From positions 1 to 38,837 of the forward strand of contig CAZFST010000035.1 in the NCBI GenBank assembly GCA_964522015.1: a stretch of DNA of 38,837 bases, in the 5' to 3' direction. Below the pieces are notes generated by a model that ran no database searches, was not told the DNA's origin, and saw nothing but the letters and a program-made list of their open reading frames with translations. Origin of the DNA: QQWI01 sp964522015 (GTDB lineage: Bacteria > Bacillota > Clostridia > Peptostreptococcales > Acidaminobacteraceae). The position numbers and the translations under genes are program-made. Shown piece by piece: positions 15,605-24,140 of this stretch; the first letter of the stretch is position 1, and every line of letters begins with the position of its first letter.

Positions 15605-16771
15605 TTAAAAATCCAACACACTATCCTTAGAGGATGCCAGCTTACCACCTTGATAATAATGACGGGGAACTCGCTTATTAATCATGCACACCACCTCATA
15701 ATTGATGGTACCCAAGGCCTGAGCCACCTCATCAATGCTAATTAGAGACCCATGATCTTCCCCGAACAGAGTTGCAATATCACCTCGTTTTGCAAAATTA
15801 GGCTCTGGAAGGCGAATCATAAATTGATCCATACATATTTTGCCAACAGCAAAAAACCGTTGGCCTTTTACTAGTACAGTGGATTTACCCGTTAATAGCC
15901 GCGTATAACCATCTGCATAACCAAGGGGCAATGTCCCGATTGTCTCTTCACTTGCAGCATGATAGATATGACCATAACTAACCCCAGCGCCACTTGGTAT
16001 CTGTTTAACCAGGCTGAGACGTGCACGCAAGGACATCACTTCTTTCAAGTGAACACGAGATATGTCAACATCTTTCGAAGGGTATAAACCATAGAGCATG
16101 ATGCCCGCTCGTACCATATCAAAATTATATTCAGGCATATCGATAATCGCTGCTGAATTGGAAACATGCTTAATGGGAATTTTATAACCTGCTAATTCTA
16201 TCTCATTAACCATTTCAAGATAGGTTCTCACTTGTTGGTGGGTAATGGTTTTATCTTTTTCATCAGCGCAGGCAAAGTGGGTATAAACCCCTTCAATATC
16301 TAGTCCATTTAATTGAAAACACCCCAAAGCATCAGCAATCCCACGGGGGTTAACAGAAAAGCCCACCCGACTCATGCCAGAATCGACCTTCAGATGCACT
16401 TTTGCAACTCTCTCCATCTGCTTAGCAGCTAAGTGAAAACCCTTTGCTTGTTCCAAATCCCAAATCGTCTGGGTCAAATCATAGGTCAACACTTGGGCAG
16501 CATTTTCTTCTGGGGTATACCCCAGTACAAGAATTGGTACTTGACTAAAGTGCTTACGTAGTTGAATGGCCTCAGAAAGTGTGGCAACCGCAAACCGATC
16601 CGCCCCATTCTCTAACAATGTCTTTGCAATCTGAACGGCCCCATGGCCATATCCATCAGCCTTAATCACTGCGCAAACTTGCGCCGCTTGAGATGTCACT
16701 CGCCTGACTTCTTGAATATTATGCGCTAAATGATCCAAATTAATTTCTGCCCAAACTGGTCTTGTTTCCAT
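15605..16771 (-). CDS. alr: Alanine racemase
   Basis: A 388-residue PLP enzyme that interconverts L- and D-alanine for peptidoglycan. The PLP lysine is Lys37 in AVIKADGYGHGA, and the second catalytic base is the Tyr in GAGVSYGHIYHA (about 255-266). Barrel landmarks HLKVDSGMSRVGF and GYADGYTR are present, and the length is normal. An ATG six codons upstream lies before the GGAGG site, so the start is set at 16771, 6 bases after that site. It follows acpS by 54 bases, the same neighbourhood as in B. subtilis. Confidence 0.96.
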   Translation of the reverse strand: METRPVWAEINLDHLAHNIQEVRRVTSQAAQVCAVIKADGYGHGAVQIAKTLLENGADRFAVATLSEAIQLRKHFSQVPILVLGYTPEENAAQVLTYDLTQTIWDLEQAKGFHLAAKQMERVAKVHLKVDSGMSRVGFSVNPRGIADALGCFQLNGLDIEGVYTHFACADEKDKTITHQQVRTYLEMVNEIELAGYKIPIKHVSNSAAIIDMPEYNFDMVRAGIMLYGLYPSKDVDISRVHLKEVMSLRARLSLVKQIPSGAGVSYGHIYHAASEETIGTLPLGYADGYTRLLTGKSTVLVKGQRFFAVGKICMDQFMIRLPEPNFAKRGDIATLFGEDHGSLISIDEVAQALGTINYEVVCMINKRVPRHYYQGGKLASSKDSVLDF

Positions 16772-16825
16772 TCTCGCCTCCAAAGTCATGATTGTCTTAT
16801 GTAATAGGCACTAAGGCCAAAGTTC

Positions 16826-17194
16826 TTAAGATTCAGCAACAGCAAAAGCAACGGCCGTCTCTTTTTCGTGTGAGCAAGTTACATGGATGCTGACGATACC
16901 TTGTTGTTTCATAATCGATTGAATGGGCTCCGTAATCTTCAAATAGGGTTTACCCAGGGGATTTCTTAAGATGATTACATCGCGAACATAGAAGCCTCTA
17001 AAACCAGTGCCAAGGGCTTTCACAACAGCTTCTTTCATCGCAAAATTCCCGGCGACTGTTTCGGCTTTTAATCCCTTGGTCTCAAACAAAGTCAGTTCTT
17101 CTTGAGAAAAGAAACGGCTAATAAAACGGGGCTTGACCATGGCCCGTTTTATCCGATCAATGGCGATAATATCCGTACCGATACCGACTATCAT
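16826..17194 (-). CDS. acpS: Holo-[acyl-carrier-protein] synthase
   Basis: A 122-residue enzyme that transfers 4'-phosphopantetheine from CoA to a serine of acyl carrier protein. The magnesium ligands are Asp8 in GIGTDIIAIDRI and Glu55 in GNFAMKEAVVKALGTGF. Usual AcpS has an Arg where this has Asn50, a small departure in the motif. Length is typical. GGAGG stands 6 bases before the ATG. First gene of the acpS-alr unit, just after the terminator of the hydrolase gene. Confidence 0.95.
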   Translation of the reverse strand: MIVGIGTDIIAIDRIKRAMVKPRFISRFFSQEELTLFETKGLKAETVAGNFAMKEAVVKALGTGFRGFYVRDVIILRNPLGKPYLKITEPIQSIMKQQGIVSIHVTCSHEKETAVAFAVAES

Positions 17195-17266
17195 GGGGCG
17201 CCTCCTAACACAATTGGATTAAATGTCTTACCAAACTTTCTTTTGACACTCAAAATCATGGTTCTA

Positions 17267-17306
17267 ACTAAAAACTGCCCAAACAGATTTCTGTTTGAGG
17301 CAGTTT
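17267..17306 (-). terminator. Terminator of the SleB-type hydrolase gene
   Basis: AAACTGCC and its complement, extended by AAACA/TGTTT with one bulge, form the arms between 17272 and 17306. The minus strand continues with TTTTTAG. About 100 bases of untranslated sequence separate it from the stop codon at 17408. Confidence 0.8.
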
Positions 17307-17407
17307 ACAAGTCAAATATCTGGTTGGTGTGAAACGTATTCAAATAAGTAAATATATGCAATTAATTGGAGGTGTTAGCAGTTGTGCTGCACCTTGCACG
17401 TGACCCT

Positions 17408-18235
17408 TTACTTATAAAAATACATGCCTTGAATCACCTTAAACAAGTCAGATTTAGCTTTCCAACTAAATGGACGATTATTGAAATACAAACTCGCCCC
17501 TACGTTGTTTACCCCTTCAAAAGCCATGGTTGCCGCTTGCATACAAATGGCATCAGGCTTACTAGACTTGAAGCTCCCATTTTTTGTTGGCGGAAATTGG
17601 CCAGGTTGATAAACGACTCCATGAAGGGTGTTTGGATATCGATTGGACTTAACGCGATTAAGTACCACGTTAGCAACACCCAAGCTACGATCCAATGAAC
17701 CACCACGGGTTTCAACAAAAATCAGTTGAGCCAATAGTAAAACATCAGCATCAGTGTAAGTTTTGATAGGTTTTACTTCTTTAGCCTCTTCAATAAATGC
17801 CTCTGGCAATTTTGCGTCTTTTGAAACGATAAAAATTGTTTGCTTTGATTCATCCCAAGTAACTGTTGCGCCAAAGATTTCCACAAACGGCTTCAATGCA
17901 ACATAGAGTACGCTGTCTTTAAAAAAAGCATCTGTCTCTAAGGGGATTTCCGCATCTACACGGATAGATTTTCCAACCCCTGGTCCAATCACCAAGTCCA
18001 GATCATCCTTTGTTACATGTGCAACTTGATCAACTTCAAGCCATTCTAGCTTAGCGCCAAATGCCTCAGCAAATGGTCGTAGGGGGATAAAAACTCGTCC
18101 CTCTACTGTTTCGAGCTCAGTGTCAGTATGAAAATAATCGTTATTTAGCTTCACTTTCATAGGTAATTCATACGCAAAAACAGCCTGACTCATGAGCAGA
18201 ATGATTAGCGCTACGAGCGCAATTTTCACTCTCAT
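17408..18235 (-). CDS. Exported SleB-type cell wall hydrolase with copper-amine-oxidase-like N domain
   Basis: A 275-residue secreted protein. A signal peptide covers about residues 1-22 (ALVALIILLMSQAVFAYE). Residues about 25-130 form a copper amine oxidase N-like domain (GRVFIPLRPFAEAFGAKLEW, then VLYVALKPFVEIFGATVTW), a wall-binding module common in clostridial exported proteins. Residues about 150-275 form the hydrolase_2/SleB catalytic domain with AQLIFVETRGGS, where the Glu is the likely catalytic residue, and VANVVLNRVKSNRYP. It should cleave peptidoglycan, possibly spore cortex, though a germination role is not shown. The TTG further upstream is inside GGAGG, so the ATG at 18235 is used. 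Confidence 0.86.
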   Translation of the reverse strand: MRVKIALVALIILLMSQAVFAYELPMKVKLNNDYFHTDTELETVEGRVFIPLRPFAEAFGAKLEWLEVDQVAHVTKDDLDLVIGPGVGKSIRVDAEIPLETDAFFKDSVLYVALKPFVEIFGATVTWDESKQTIFIVSKDAKLPEAFIEEAKEVKPIKTYTDADVLLLAQLIFVETRGGSLDRSLGVANVVLNRVKSNRYPNTLHGVVYQPGQFPPTKNGSFKSSKPDAICMQAATMAFEGVNNVGASLYFNNRPFSWKAKSDLFKVIQGMYFYK

Positions 18236-18328
18236 GTAATCCTCCAATTCTTGTGACTTTATACCGATGTCGGATTGAAAAAGACCCTGTTGTCCATGCC
18301 ATGTTCATCGATGTGCAACAGTTTATCA

Positions 18329-18371
18329 TAAAAAAAACACCTTTGTAAACCTTTTTTTTTACAAAGGTGTT
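18329..18371 (-). terminator. Terminator of the carboxyltransferase gene
   Basis: AACACCTTTGTA (18337-18348) pairs perfectly with TACAAAGGTGTT (18360-18371). The minus strand continues with eight Ts. It lies 23 bases after the stop codon. Confidence 0.93.
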
Positions 18372-18393
18372 CAAACCAAGTCATTGCAATAGG

Positions 18394-19791
18394 TCACACA
18401 TAGTGGGTTTTTTCTTGTTTATTGCCGAATTCACTGTCAACACCATATTTTTCAGTTTGACGTAATTTGAAAAAATCAAGTGCCACTTGAGGGAAAAGTG
18501 CATAAGATAAAACGTCTTCTTCTTGCTCAATATACTCTTTGATTTCGCCTCTTAAAATATCCATTTGAGGTGTTAATGTATCAGCAGGTCTGCAGGTGAT
18601 TGGTGTTTCGTCACCAATGATTTTTTTGAGAATATCTGCTTCAATTGGCAATGTTGATTTACCATACATGCCACGGGCATATTCCTTTATTTCTTTGGGA
18701 ATCATTTTGTAGCGTTCACCCATTAGGACATTTAAAACCGCTTGGGTTCCAACCATTTGACTGGTCGGTGTCACTAAAGGTGGATAACCGAGATCTGCCC
18801 GGACTCGTGGCACTTCTTTTAAGACGTCATCGTACTTATCCATGGCATTTTGTTGGGTTAGTTGTGACACTAGGTTTGACAACATGCCACCAGGCACTTG
18901 GTAAACCAGGGTATTGATGTCCACACTGAGCATTTTGGGATTCAGTAATCCCGAGGCCATATGCTGCTCTTGAATCGGTCGAAAATACTCTGCAATATCA
19001 CTGAGTAAATTTAAATCTAATCCGCTGCTATACGCAGATTCGTTAAAAGTTGCGACCAGCGATTCCGTAGGCGGTTGAGAAGTACCCGAAGAAAATGGAG
19101 AAATTGCCGTATCGATAATATCGGCTCCAGCTTCAACCGCTTTCATGTACATCATACTGGCTAATCCCGATGTTGCATGGGAGTGGATTTCCAGGGGAAC
19201 AATAATCTCTTTCTTAATGGCGCTCACCAATTCGTGGGCATAATAAGGGGTCAACAAACCTGACATATCTTTAATGCAAATTGAATCAGCTCCCATTTGA
19301 ACCATTTCTTTAGCTAAGTTGACATAAATCTCTGTGGTGTGGACCGGACTAATTGTGTACGAAATAGCTGCCTGCGCATGGGCACCCTCTTTTTTAGTGG
19401 TTTCTAAGGCCACACGGAGATTTCTAGTGTCATTAAGCGCATCAAATATACGTATAATATCGATACCATTTCCTACAGATCGCTTGACGAATTCCTGGAC
19501 CACATCGTCTGAATAATTTTTATAGCCAAGTAAGTTTTGACCTCTTAATAGCATCTGTAATTTTGTGTTTTTAACATGCTTTCGAATGATGCGCAACCGC
19601 TCCCATGGATCTTCATTTAAAAATCGAAGACAGGAATCAAATGTAGCCCCACCCCACATTTCAAGTGCGTGGTAACCCACTTGATCTAATTTTTCAAGAA
19701 TCGGTTGAATTTCTTTCATGGTAAGTCTGGTGGCTATCAAAGATTGATGGGCATCTCTGAGAACCGTTTCAGTTATTTTTACTGGACGCAT
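18394..19791 (-). CDS. Pyruvate/oxaloacetate carboxyltransferase (OadA/PycB type) without biotin domain
   Basis: A 465-residue protein with the HMGL-like barrel (residues about 1-290: TETVLRDAHQSLIATRL at 8-24, RGQNLLGYKNY, RIFDALND, EIHSHATSGLASM) and the conserved carboxylase region (about 300-440). In OadA and PycB this unit moves CO2 between biotin and pyruvate or oxaloacetate and binds a metal through the His pair in the barrel. The usual C-terminal biotinyl domain with its MKM lysine is absent and the protein ends at a natural stop followed by a terminator. No biotin carrier or OadB membrane subunit lies nearby, so it must use a carrier encoded elsewhere. GGAGGA precedes the ATG. Confidence 0.88.
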   Translation of the reverse strand: MRPVKITETVLRDAHQSLIATRLTMKEIQPILEKLDQVGYHALEMWGGATFDSCLRFLNEDPWERLRIIRKHVKNTKLQMLLRGQNLLGYKNYSDDVVQEFVKRSVGNGIDIIRIFDALNDTRNLRVALETTKKEGAHAQAAISYTISPVHTTEIYVNLAKEMVQMGADSICIKDMSGLLTPYYAHELVSAIKKEIIVPLEIHSHATSGLASMMYMKAVEAGADIIDTAISPFSSGTSQPPTESLVATFNESAYSSGLDLNLLSDIAEYFRPIQEQHMASGLLNPKMLSVDINTLVYQVPGGMLSNLVSQLTQQNAMDKYDDVLKEVPRVRADLGYPPLVTPTSQMVGTQAVLNVLMGERYKMIPKEIKEYARGMYGKSTLPIEADILKKIIGDETPITCRPADTLTPQMDILRGEIKEYIEQEEDVLSYALFPQVALDFFKLRQTEKYGVDSEFGNKQEKTHYV

Positions 19792-19851
19792 ATGTTCCTC
19801 CTATACAAAAATGATGATAGTCGTATTTTAAGTTGCACAATTCACACTCTT

Positions 19852-19880
19852 ATTAAAACCGAATTTTTGATTCTTGTAAA
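19852..19880 (-). promoter_or_regulatory. Promoter of the carboxyltransferase gene
   Basis: TTTACA (19875-19880) and TTTAAT (19852-19857) at a 17-base spacing on the minus strand, about 60 bases before the ATG. The gap from 19792 to 20140 otherwise holds AT-rich sequence and the terminator of the upstream gene, with no gene visible. Confidence 0.55.
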
Positions 19881-20064
19881 TACGTAGTTTGCAATACCTA
19901 ATTTAACATACAAAAAGGCTTTTATATTTAAAAAAGAAAAGAAAACATCAATATGGCTTTCGTTATCCAAGTTAAATTACTTGAAAAATAAGGCTAAAAA
20001 AAACTAAAACCAATAAGAAAACGTTTTTCATGGACCCTTAATCCATTTTCAATGGCCCGTCATC

Positions 20065-20126
20065 ACCAAAAAAAGCAAGAGAACTGCAAGTTGAAAGATA
20101 GCCACTTGCAGTTCTCCTGCTTTTTA
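20065..20126 (-). terminator. Strong terminator after the NrdD-like gene
   Basis: GAGAACTGCAAGT and its exact complement form a 13-bp stem, extended by AAAAGCA/TGCTTTT. The minus strand runs into seven Ts. The plus strand also has a five-T tract, so it could work both ways. Confidence 0.93.
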
Positions 20127-20140
20127 ACAGGATACTGATA

Positions 20141-21619
20141 TTATTGATAAATATGATTTGTTTTCACTTTCATTTTATGACAAATTTCATTAACTCTATT
20201 TTGTATATGACGGGCGATTTCTTGACCTTTTTCCGTGGTTAGTTCTTCTGTATTTTTGGTAACCCTGACGATACATAATGGCATTTCATCTAGGAGAATC
20301 TGCGAACTATAGTTATACCAATACTCCCCATGACTTTCAAAGCATTCTTGTAAGTAGTCACGCGAATAAGGATATAGCCCTTTTGCAATATCTGTCTCAA
20401 GTACTTTTCTTTTCAATTCCAAGGCTACTATTGCCATCTCGCAACTGTTCTCTAGCCGTTGATAAAAATTGGACAGTTCTACAAATCCTTCACTTAACTG
20501 AGCTAAGTTGATGGCAATCGTACCCAAAGAACCAGTTTTAGGCTTTTGAATGGCCAAACTAGGTTCACAGTGACCTTCGTAATCATTTAAGGGCATGTAT
20601 ACCAATTTCGTCAATTCAAAAGGACGACTGGTAGCATCACCGGCTAGGATCACTTCTTGAAGTGCACGGTTAATCATATCCATCTCATTTTGAAAATCAT
20701 TATACGAGTAAGCCAAGTTGGCATCACCGCCTATGATGATGGGTCGGTACCGATGTGATTCTGGCACTTCTTTGTCTAGTACAATATTCAGGAGAGTCGT
20801 CTGTGATTCTCTTAGAGTTATGCTGTTTAAGTTAAAGATAAAGGCTTGTATCCCTTGCTTAACCTCTGGATAAGTTAATCGATCAAATAAGATAAAGGGT
20901 GCTAATAAGGTATCAAAATGATTGATACCGTGGGTACCTGAGCATTCGCCGTTTATTGCATTTACAAATGTCACCAATTGCATTAAAGCTGCATCGAAAT
21001 GCTTTGGCGCATGGGTTGTCAATCTTCCTCCAATGGTACCAAATCCTTTTTTCAAGAGCTCTTCAAGACACCAAGTACAGCTATCTGGCGAAAGTCTGTC
21101 CAAATGATGAATCGTGAGATCACCGTCTAAATGAGCCCGGGTAATGTTTTCTGGGTAAACTGAGTGCAACCAAAATGTTTCAGTGGCTTTTGCCACAATG
21201 TCGTGGTTTAGGTCCTGAAGACAATAGGCTCTGCTTTCGGAGATCCCCCCCTCTTGTTTGGAGCCCACATAAGGAGCAAATAGGGATAACATTTCAAGTG
21301 CAGAGTGTTCAACATCCCTGCCAATTTTATGTTCATATCTGTATTTAATATAACTCCTAACGGTATCAAACTCTCCAATACGCATTAAGACAACTTCGAC
21401 AACGTCTTGAATCTCTTCTACGGTCGGCAACTGCTCGTCAGAATACTTTTTTTCTAATTCGAATGTCACATAATCTGCAGTGACTTCTGCGATTCTTCTT
21501 AGCTCTTTTTTGGACCTAATTGTATTTTGTGCTACTAAAGCTTTATTCACTGCATTTTCTATTTTGAAACGATCATAAAAGACAATCTCACCACTGCGTT
21601 TAATCAATCGGGTAAACAT
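20141..21619 (-). CDS. NrdD-like protein: ATP-cone plus partial class III ribonucleotide reductase, no glycyl-radical domain
   Basis: A 492-residue protein related to anaerobic ribonucleoside-triphosphate reductase. Residues 3-95 form an ATP-cone, the nucleotide-sensing domain. Residues about 105-492 follow the NrdD barrel: HLDGDLTIHHLDRLSP (163-178), GFGTIGGRL, APKHFDAALMQLVTFVNAI, FDTLLAPFI, NEMDMINRALQEVILAGDA and TGSLGTIAINLAQL. Cys181, Cys184 and Cys351 fall near places where reductases have active-site cysteines. Against the usual 700-plus residues it lacks about 50 residues before Cys351, lacks the STIGLVGMNEA-type strand, and stops where the family continues to the zinc site and glycyl-radical loop. 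The frame is clean, with its own promoter and terminator and no nrdG nearby. A standard radical reductase is excluded by the missing glycine loop; a regulatory or pseudoenzyme role is inference. Confidence 0.82.
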   Translation of the reverse strand: MFTRLIKRSGEIVFYDRFKIENAVNKALVAQNTIRSKKELRRIAEVTADYVTFELEKKYSDEQLPTVEEIQDVVEVVLMRIGEFDTVRSYIKYRYEHKIGRDVEHSALEMLSLFAPYVGSKQEGGISESRAYCLQDLNHDIVAKATETFWLHSVYPENITRAHLDGDLTIHHLDRLSPDSCTWCLEELLKKGFGTIGGRLTTHAPKHFDAALMQLVTFVNAINGECSGTHGINHFDTLLAPFILFDRLTYPEVKQGIQAFIFNLNSITLRESQTTLLNIVLDKEVPESHRYRPIIIGGDANLAYSYNDFQNEMDMINRALQEVILAGDATSRPFELTKLVYMPLNDYEGHCEPSLAIQKPKTGSLGTIAINLAQLSEGFVELSNFYQRLENSCEMAIVALELKRKVLETDIAKGLYPYSRDYLQECFESHGEYWYNYSSQILLDEMPLCIVRVTKNTEELTTEKGQEIARHIQNRVNEICHKMKVKTNHIYQ

Positions 21620-21682
21620 AGTATCACTCCCATAAAAAAAATCACCGCTGGTAAAAACTCGCCAAGGGCGTTTGTCTTATCT

Positions 21683-21711
21683 ATTCTAACAGAGTCATCC
21701 CAACATCACAA
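21683..21711 (-). promoter_or_regulatory. Promoter of the NrdD-like gene
   Basis: TTGTGA (21706-21711) and TAGAAT (21683-21688), spacing 17 on the minus strand. The roughly 57-base leader holds a small hairpin (CGCC-CTT-GGCG) followed by five Ts, then eight Ts just before the GGGAG site. No NrdR box was recognised. Confidence 0.58.
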
Positions 21712-21712
21712 T

Positions 21713-21804
21713 GCAAAAAAAGAAACCAATTTGCTTCAATAGCATTGAAGTAAATTAGGTTCAATAACATTGAGGCAAATCAGCTTCAATTGGTTTCTTT
21801 TTTC
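21713..21804 (-). terminator. Transketolase terminator with branched internal structure
   Basis: AAGAAACCAATT and AATTGGTTTCTT close a 12-bp outer stem around 21719-21731 and 21788-21799, and the minus strand continues with seven Ts. The interior is not a simple loop: it contains two further stem-loops formed by the 25-bp tandem repeat. The remaining 3' untranslated stretch to the stop codon at 21921 carries three CTTTACA copies and no gene. Confidence 0.85.
21733..21790. repeat. 25-bp tandem repeat, 2.3 copies, each a small hairpin
   Basis: Copy 1 is 21733-21757, copy 2 is 21758-21782, and a third partial copy (GCTTCAAT) is 21783-21790. The full copies differ at five of 25 positions. Each contains a dyad: CTTCAAT-AGC-ATTGAAG in the first and TTCAAT-AAC-ATTGAG in the second. 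Confidence 0.9.
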
Positions 21805-21920
21805 ATCACTGACAGGTCTATAGCCGTGGTTGACAAATGGATGTCATCATAACTGACGACATTTATTTAACTTCACTTTACACCGCTTTACACAAACTGA
21901 TATAACTCGCCTGTATCGCT

Positions 21921-23963
21921 TTACAGTTGCTTGAAAGCACTAACCACATGCTCTGCCGTCAGTCCAAAATGCTTGAACAGTTCTTCGGCAGGGGCTGATT
22001 CTCCAAAGTGATCAATACCAATGATCATGCCATCTTCTGTAGCGATTCGTTCCCAACCAAGGGTGAGCCCGGCTTCCATCACAACTCGCTTACGAATATT
22101 AGGAGGCAGCACACCTTTCTGATAGTCACTTGTTTGTCTTTTAAAGAGCTCTAATGAAGGCATACTCACAACATTGACATGAATATTATCAACGGCTAAT
22201 AACTTTTGTGCTTCCACCAGTACATGGACCTCACTGCCAGTGCCAATTAAAATACCTGCCACCGGTTCTGATTGATTTATTTTCCAATGGTGATCTGCAC
22301 CTCGCTCTAAACTAATGGATTGATCCGAAAAGCCATCGGTACTTAAAACATAGCCCCCCCGATGGGCACCCCGGCCTACCCCAGATAACACAGGCAGGTT
22401 TTGTCTTGATAACACAATGACCGATGGCCCTGTGGTATTGCGTAGGGCCTCAATCCAAGCGATGGCTGTTTCTTTGGAATCTGCCGGTCTAAACACGGTG
22501 ACATTCGGTATGCTTCTTAGCATGACTAGATGCTCTATTGGCTGATGGGTCGGACCATCTTCTCCCACGCCAATACTGTCGTGAGTAAACACATAAATAA
22601 CAGGGAGTTTCATTAAAGCTGATAATCTGATGGCCGGTTTCATATAATCGGAAAACACCATAAAAGTGGCACCGAAGGGCCTTATACCACCATGAAGAGC
22701 CAGTCCATTCAAAACAGCCCCCATGGCATGCTCCCGCACACCAAAATAGAAATTGTCTGCCTTTGTGTTTCCAGCTTGATAATCACCAAATCCTTTTAAA
22801 TATGTTTTTGTTGAACCATTCAGATCTGCGGATCCACCCATTAAATTAGGGACAATGTCTTTAACAGCATTCATGAAAATCCCACCAGCATTTCTAGTGG
22901 CATCCGTCTTTTGAAAAAGTGACCAAAGTTCATCTTTATCGAAAGCATTTTCTGGTAATTCGTAATCATGCCACATTTCCCATTTTGCAGCGAGCTCGGG
23001 GAAGCGCTCGCAATAGCTTTGATAAAGACCTTCCCACTCAAATCTGGCCATTTCCCGTGCATCAATGATCTCAACCATAGCAGAGAGGACATCCTCATCC
23101 ACGACAAAGTTTTTTTGAGGGTCAAATCCAAACCCTTCTTTGGTTTTGGCTAGCTCCTCTGACCCAAGGGGTGAGCCATGAACCCCGGAGGTTCCAGCTT
23201 TTTTAGGACTGCCATAGCCGATGGTGGTCCGAACCATTAATAGGCTCGGTTTACCATTCTCTTTTTTCGCTTCATTTAAAGCATGGTTTATTGACTCTAA
23301 ATCGTTGCCGTCAGCAACCCGTAACACTTGCCAACCATAGGCCTCATAACGCTTAGCCACATCTTCGGTAAAGGCCAAACTGGTATCGCCATCGATTGTA
23401 ATATGATTATCATCGTAAAGTACGATGAGTTTGCCCAGTTGTAAATGTCCTGCCAAGGATGAAGCCTCAGAACTAACACCTTCCATCAAACAACCATCAC
23501 CAGCAATCACATAAGTATGGTGATTAACGATGCTAAAATCAGGTTGATTGAACTCCGCAGCAAGTCTTGATTCCGCCAACGCTAGACCAACCCCCATGGC
23601 TAAACCTTGCCCTAGTGGACCCGTTGTGGTTTCTATCCCTGGGGTCATGCCATATTCAGGGTGTCCAGGGGTATTGGAGCCCCACTGTCTGAAATTTTTA
23701 AGGTCTTCTAGGCTTAAATCGTAGCCAAAGAGATGGAGCAGCGCGTAATGGAGCATTGACCCATGACCTGCCGAAAGCACAAAACGATCTCGGTTAAGCC
23801 AATTGGGATCTGTTGCACTTGAGTGTAAATGTTTTGACCATAAAACATAGGCCATAGGGGCTGCACCCATGGGCATACCCGGATGTCCTGAATTTGCTTT
23901 TTCAACAGCATCTGCACTGAGTAAGCGGATTGTATTCACTATTTTTTCGTGTATCTGTGCCAT
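21921..23963 (-). CDS. tkt: Transketolase, full-length
   Basis: A 680-residue thiamine diphosphate enzyme of the pentose phosphate pathway, exchanging ketol units between xylulose 5-phosphate and ribose 5-phosphate or erythrose 4-phosphate. Landmarks are RLLSADAVEKANSGHPGMPM, the cofactor motif GDGCLMEG (about 155) to HITIDG, FGVREHAMGAVLNGLAL with the catalytic Glu (about 410), and the C domain after about 545. The frame is open 23 codons further upstream, but AGGAAGG stands just before the ATG at 23963 and family proteins begin here. Monocistronic, with a complex terminator. Confidence 0.96.
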   Translation of the reverse strand: MAQIHEKIVNTIRLLSADAVEKANSGHPGMPMGAAPMAYVLWSKHLHSSATDPNWLNRDRFVLSAGHGSMLHYALLHLFGYDLSLEDLKNFRQWGSNTPGHPEYGMTPGIETTTGPLGQGLAMGVGLALAESRLAAEFNQPDFSIVNHHTYVIAGDGCLMEGVSSEASSLAGHLQLGKLIVLYDDNHITIDGDTSLAFTEDVAKRYEAYGWQVLRVADGNDLESINHALNEAKKENGKPSLLMVRTTIGYGSPKKAGTSGVHGSPLGSEELAKTKEGFGFDPQKNFVVDEDVLSAMVEIIDAREMARFEWEGLYQSYCERFPELAAKWEMWHDYELPENAFDKDELWSLFQKTDATRNAGGIFMNAVKDIVPNLMGGSADLNGSTKTYLKGFGDYQAGNTKADNFYFGVREHAMGAVLNGLALHGGIRPFGATFMVFSDYMKPAIRLSALMKLPVIYVFTHDSIGVGEDGPTHQPIEHLVMLRSIPNVTVFRPADSKETAIAWIEALRNTTGPSVIVLSRQNLPVLSGVGRGAHRGGYVLSTDGFSDQSISLERGADHHWKINQSEPVAGILIGTGSEVHVLVEAQKLLAVDNIHVNVVSMPSLELFKRQTSDYQKGVLPPNIRKRVVMEAGLTLGWERIATEDGMIIGIDHFGESAPAEELFKHFGLTAEHVVSAFKQL

Positions 23964-24034
23964 ATAAACCTTCCTTTCAGGTGTTGTATGAAGTGATTGT
24001 CTTATAGATACCTCACTGAAACAAAAATACACAG

Positions 24035-24090
24035 CTTTGATGAAATTTTGAGGAATTTCAGACTTTGATCAAATTCTGAGGAATTTCGTG
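24035..24090. repeat. Two 28-bp direct repeats between tkt and the HD gene
   Basis: Units 24035-24062 and 24063-24090 match at about 23 of 28 positions (CTTTGAT, AAATT, TGAGGAATTTC shared). The first unit contains the dyad GAAATT-TTGAGG-AATTTC. They lie between divergent genes, about 75 bases before the tkt start and 50 before the HD-protein start, a typical place for a regulator to bind. Confidence 0.75.
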
Positions 24091-24140
24091 GGATTTTTCT
24101 GTGGTATCGGGTACAATAAGAATAGATTGGAGGTACTCAT

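Noticed and set aside
17309..17407. Possible small plus-strand gene after GGAGG near 17370
   Set aside because: The frame runs into the hydrolase gene in reverse, without homology or a promoter; it looks like a shadow.
20141..21619. NrdD-like gene as a frameshifted pseudogene
   Set aside because: No NrdD-like continuation was found downstream; a strong terminator follows the stop within 15 bases, and the internal deletions keep the frame.
21713..21804. Cloverleaf-like fold considered as a tRNA
   Set aside because: No anticodon-stem geometry, no T-loop TTC motif in the right place and no acceptor end; the U tract and position make it a terminator.
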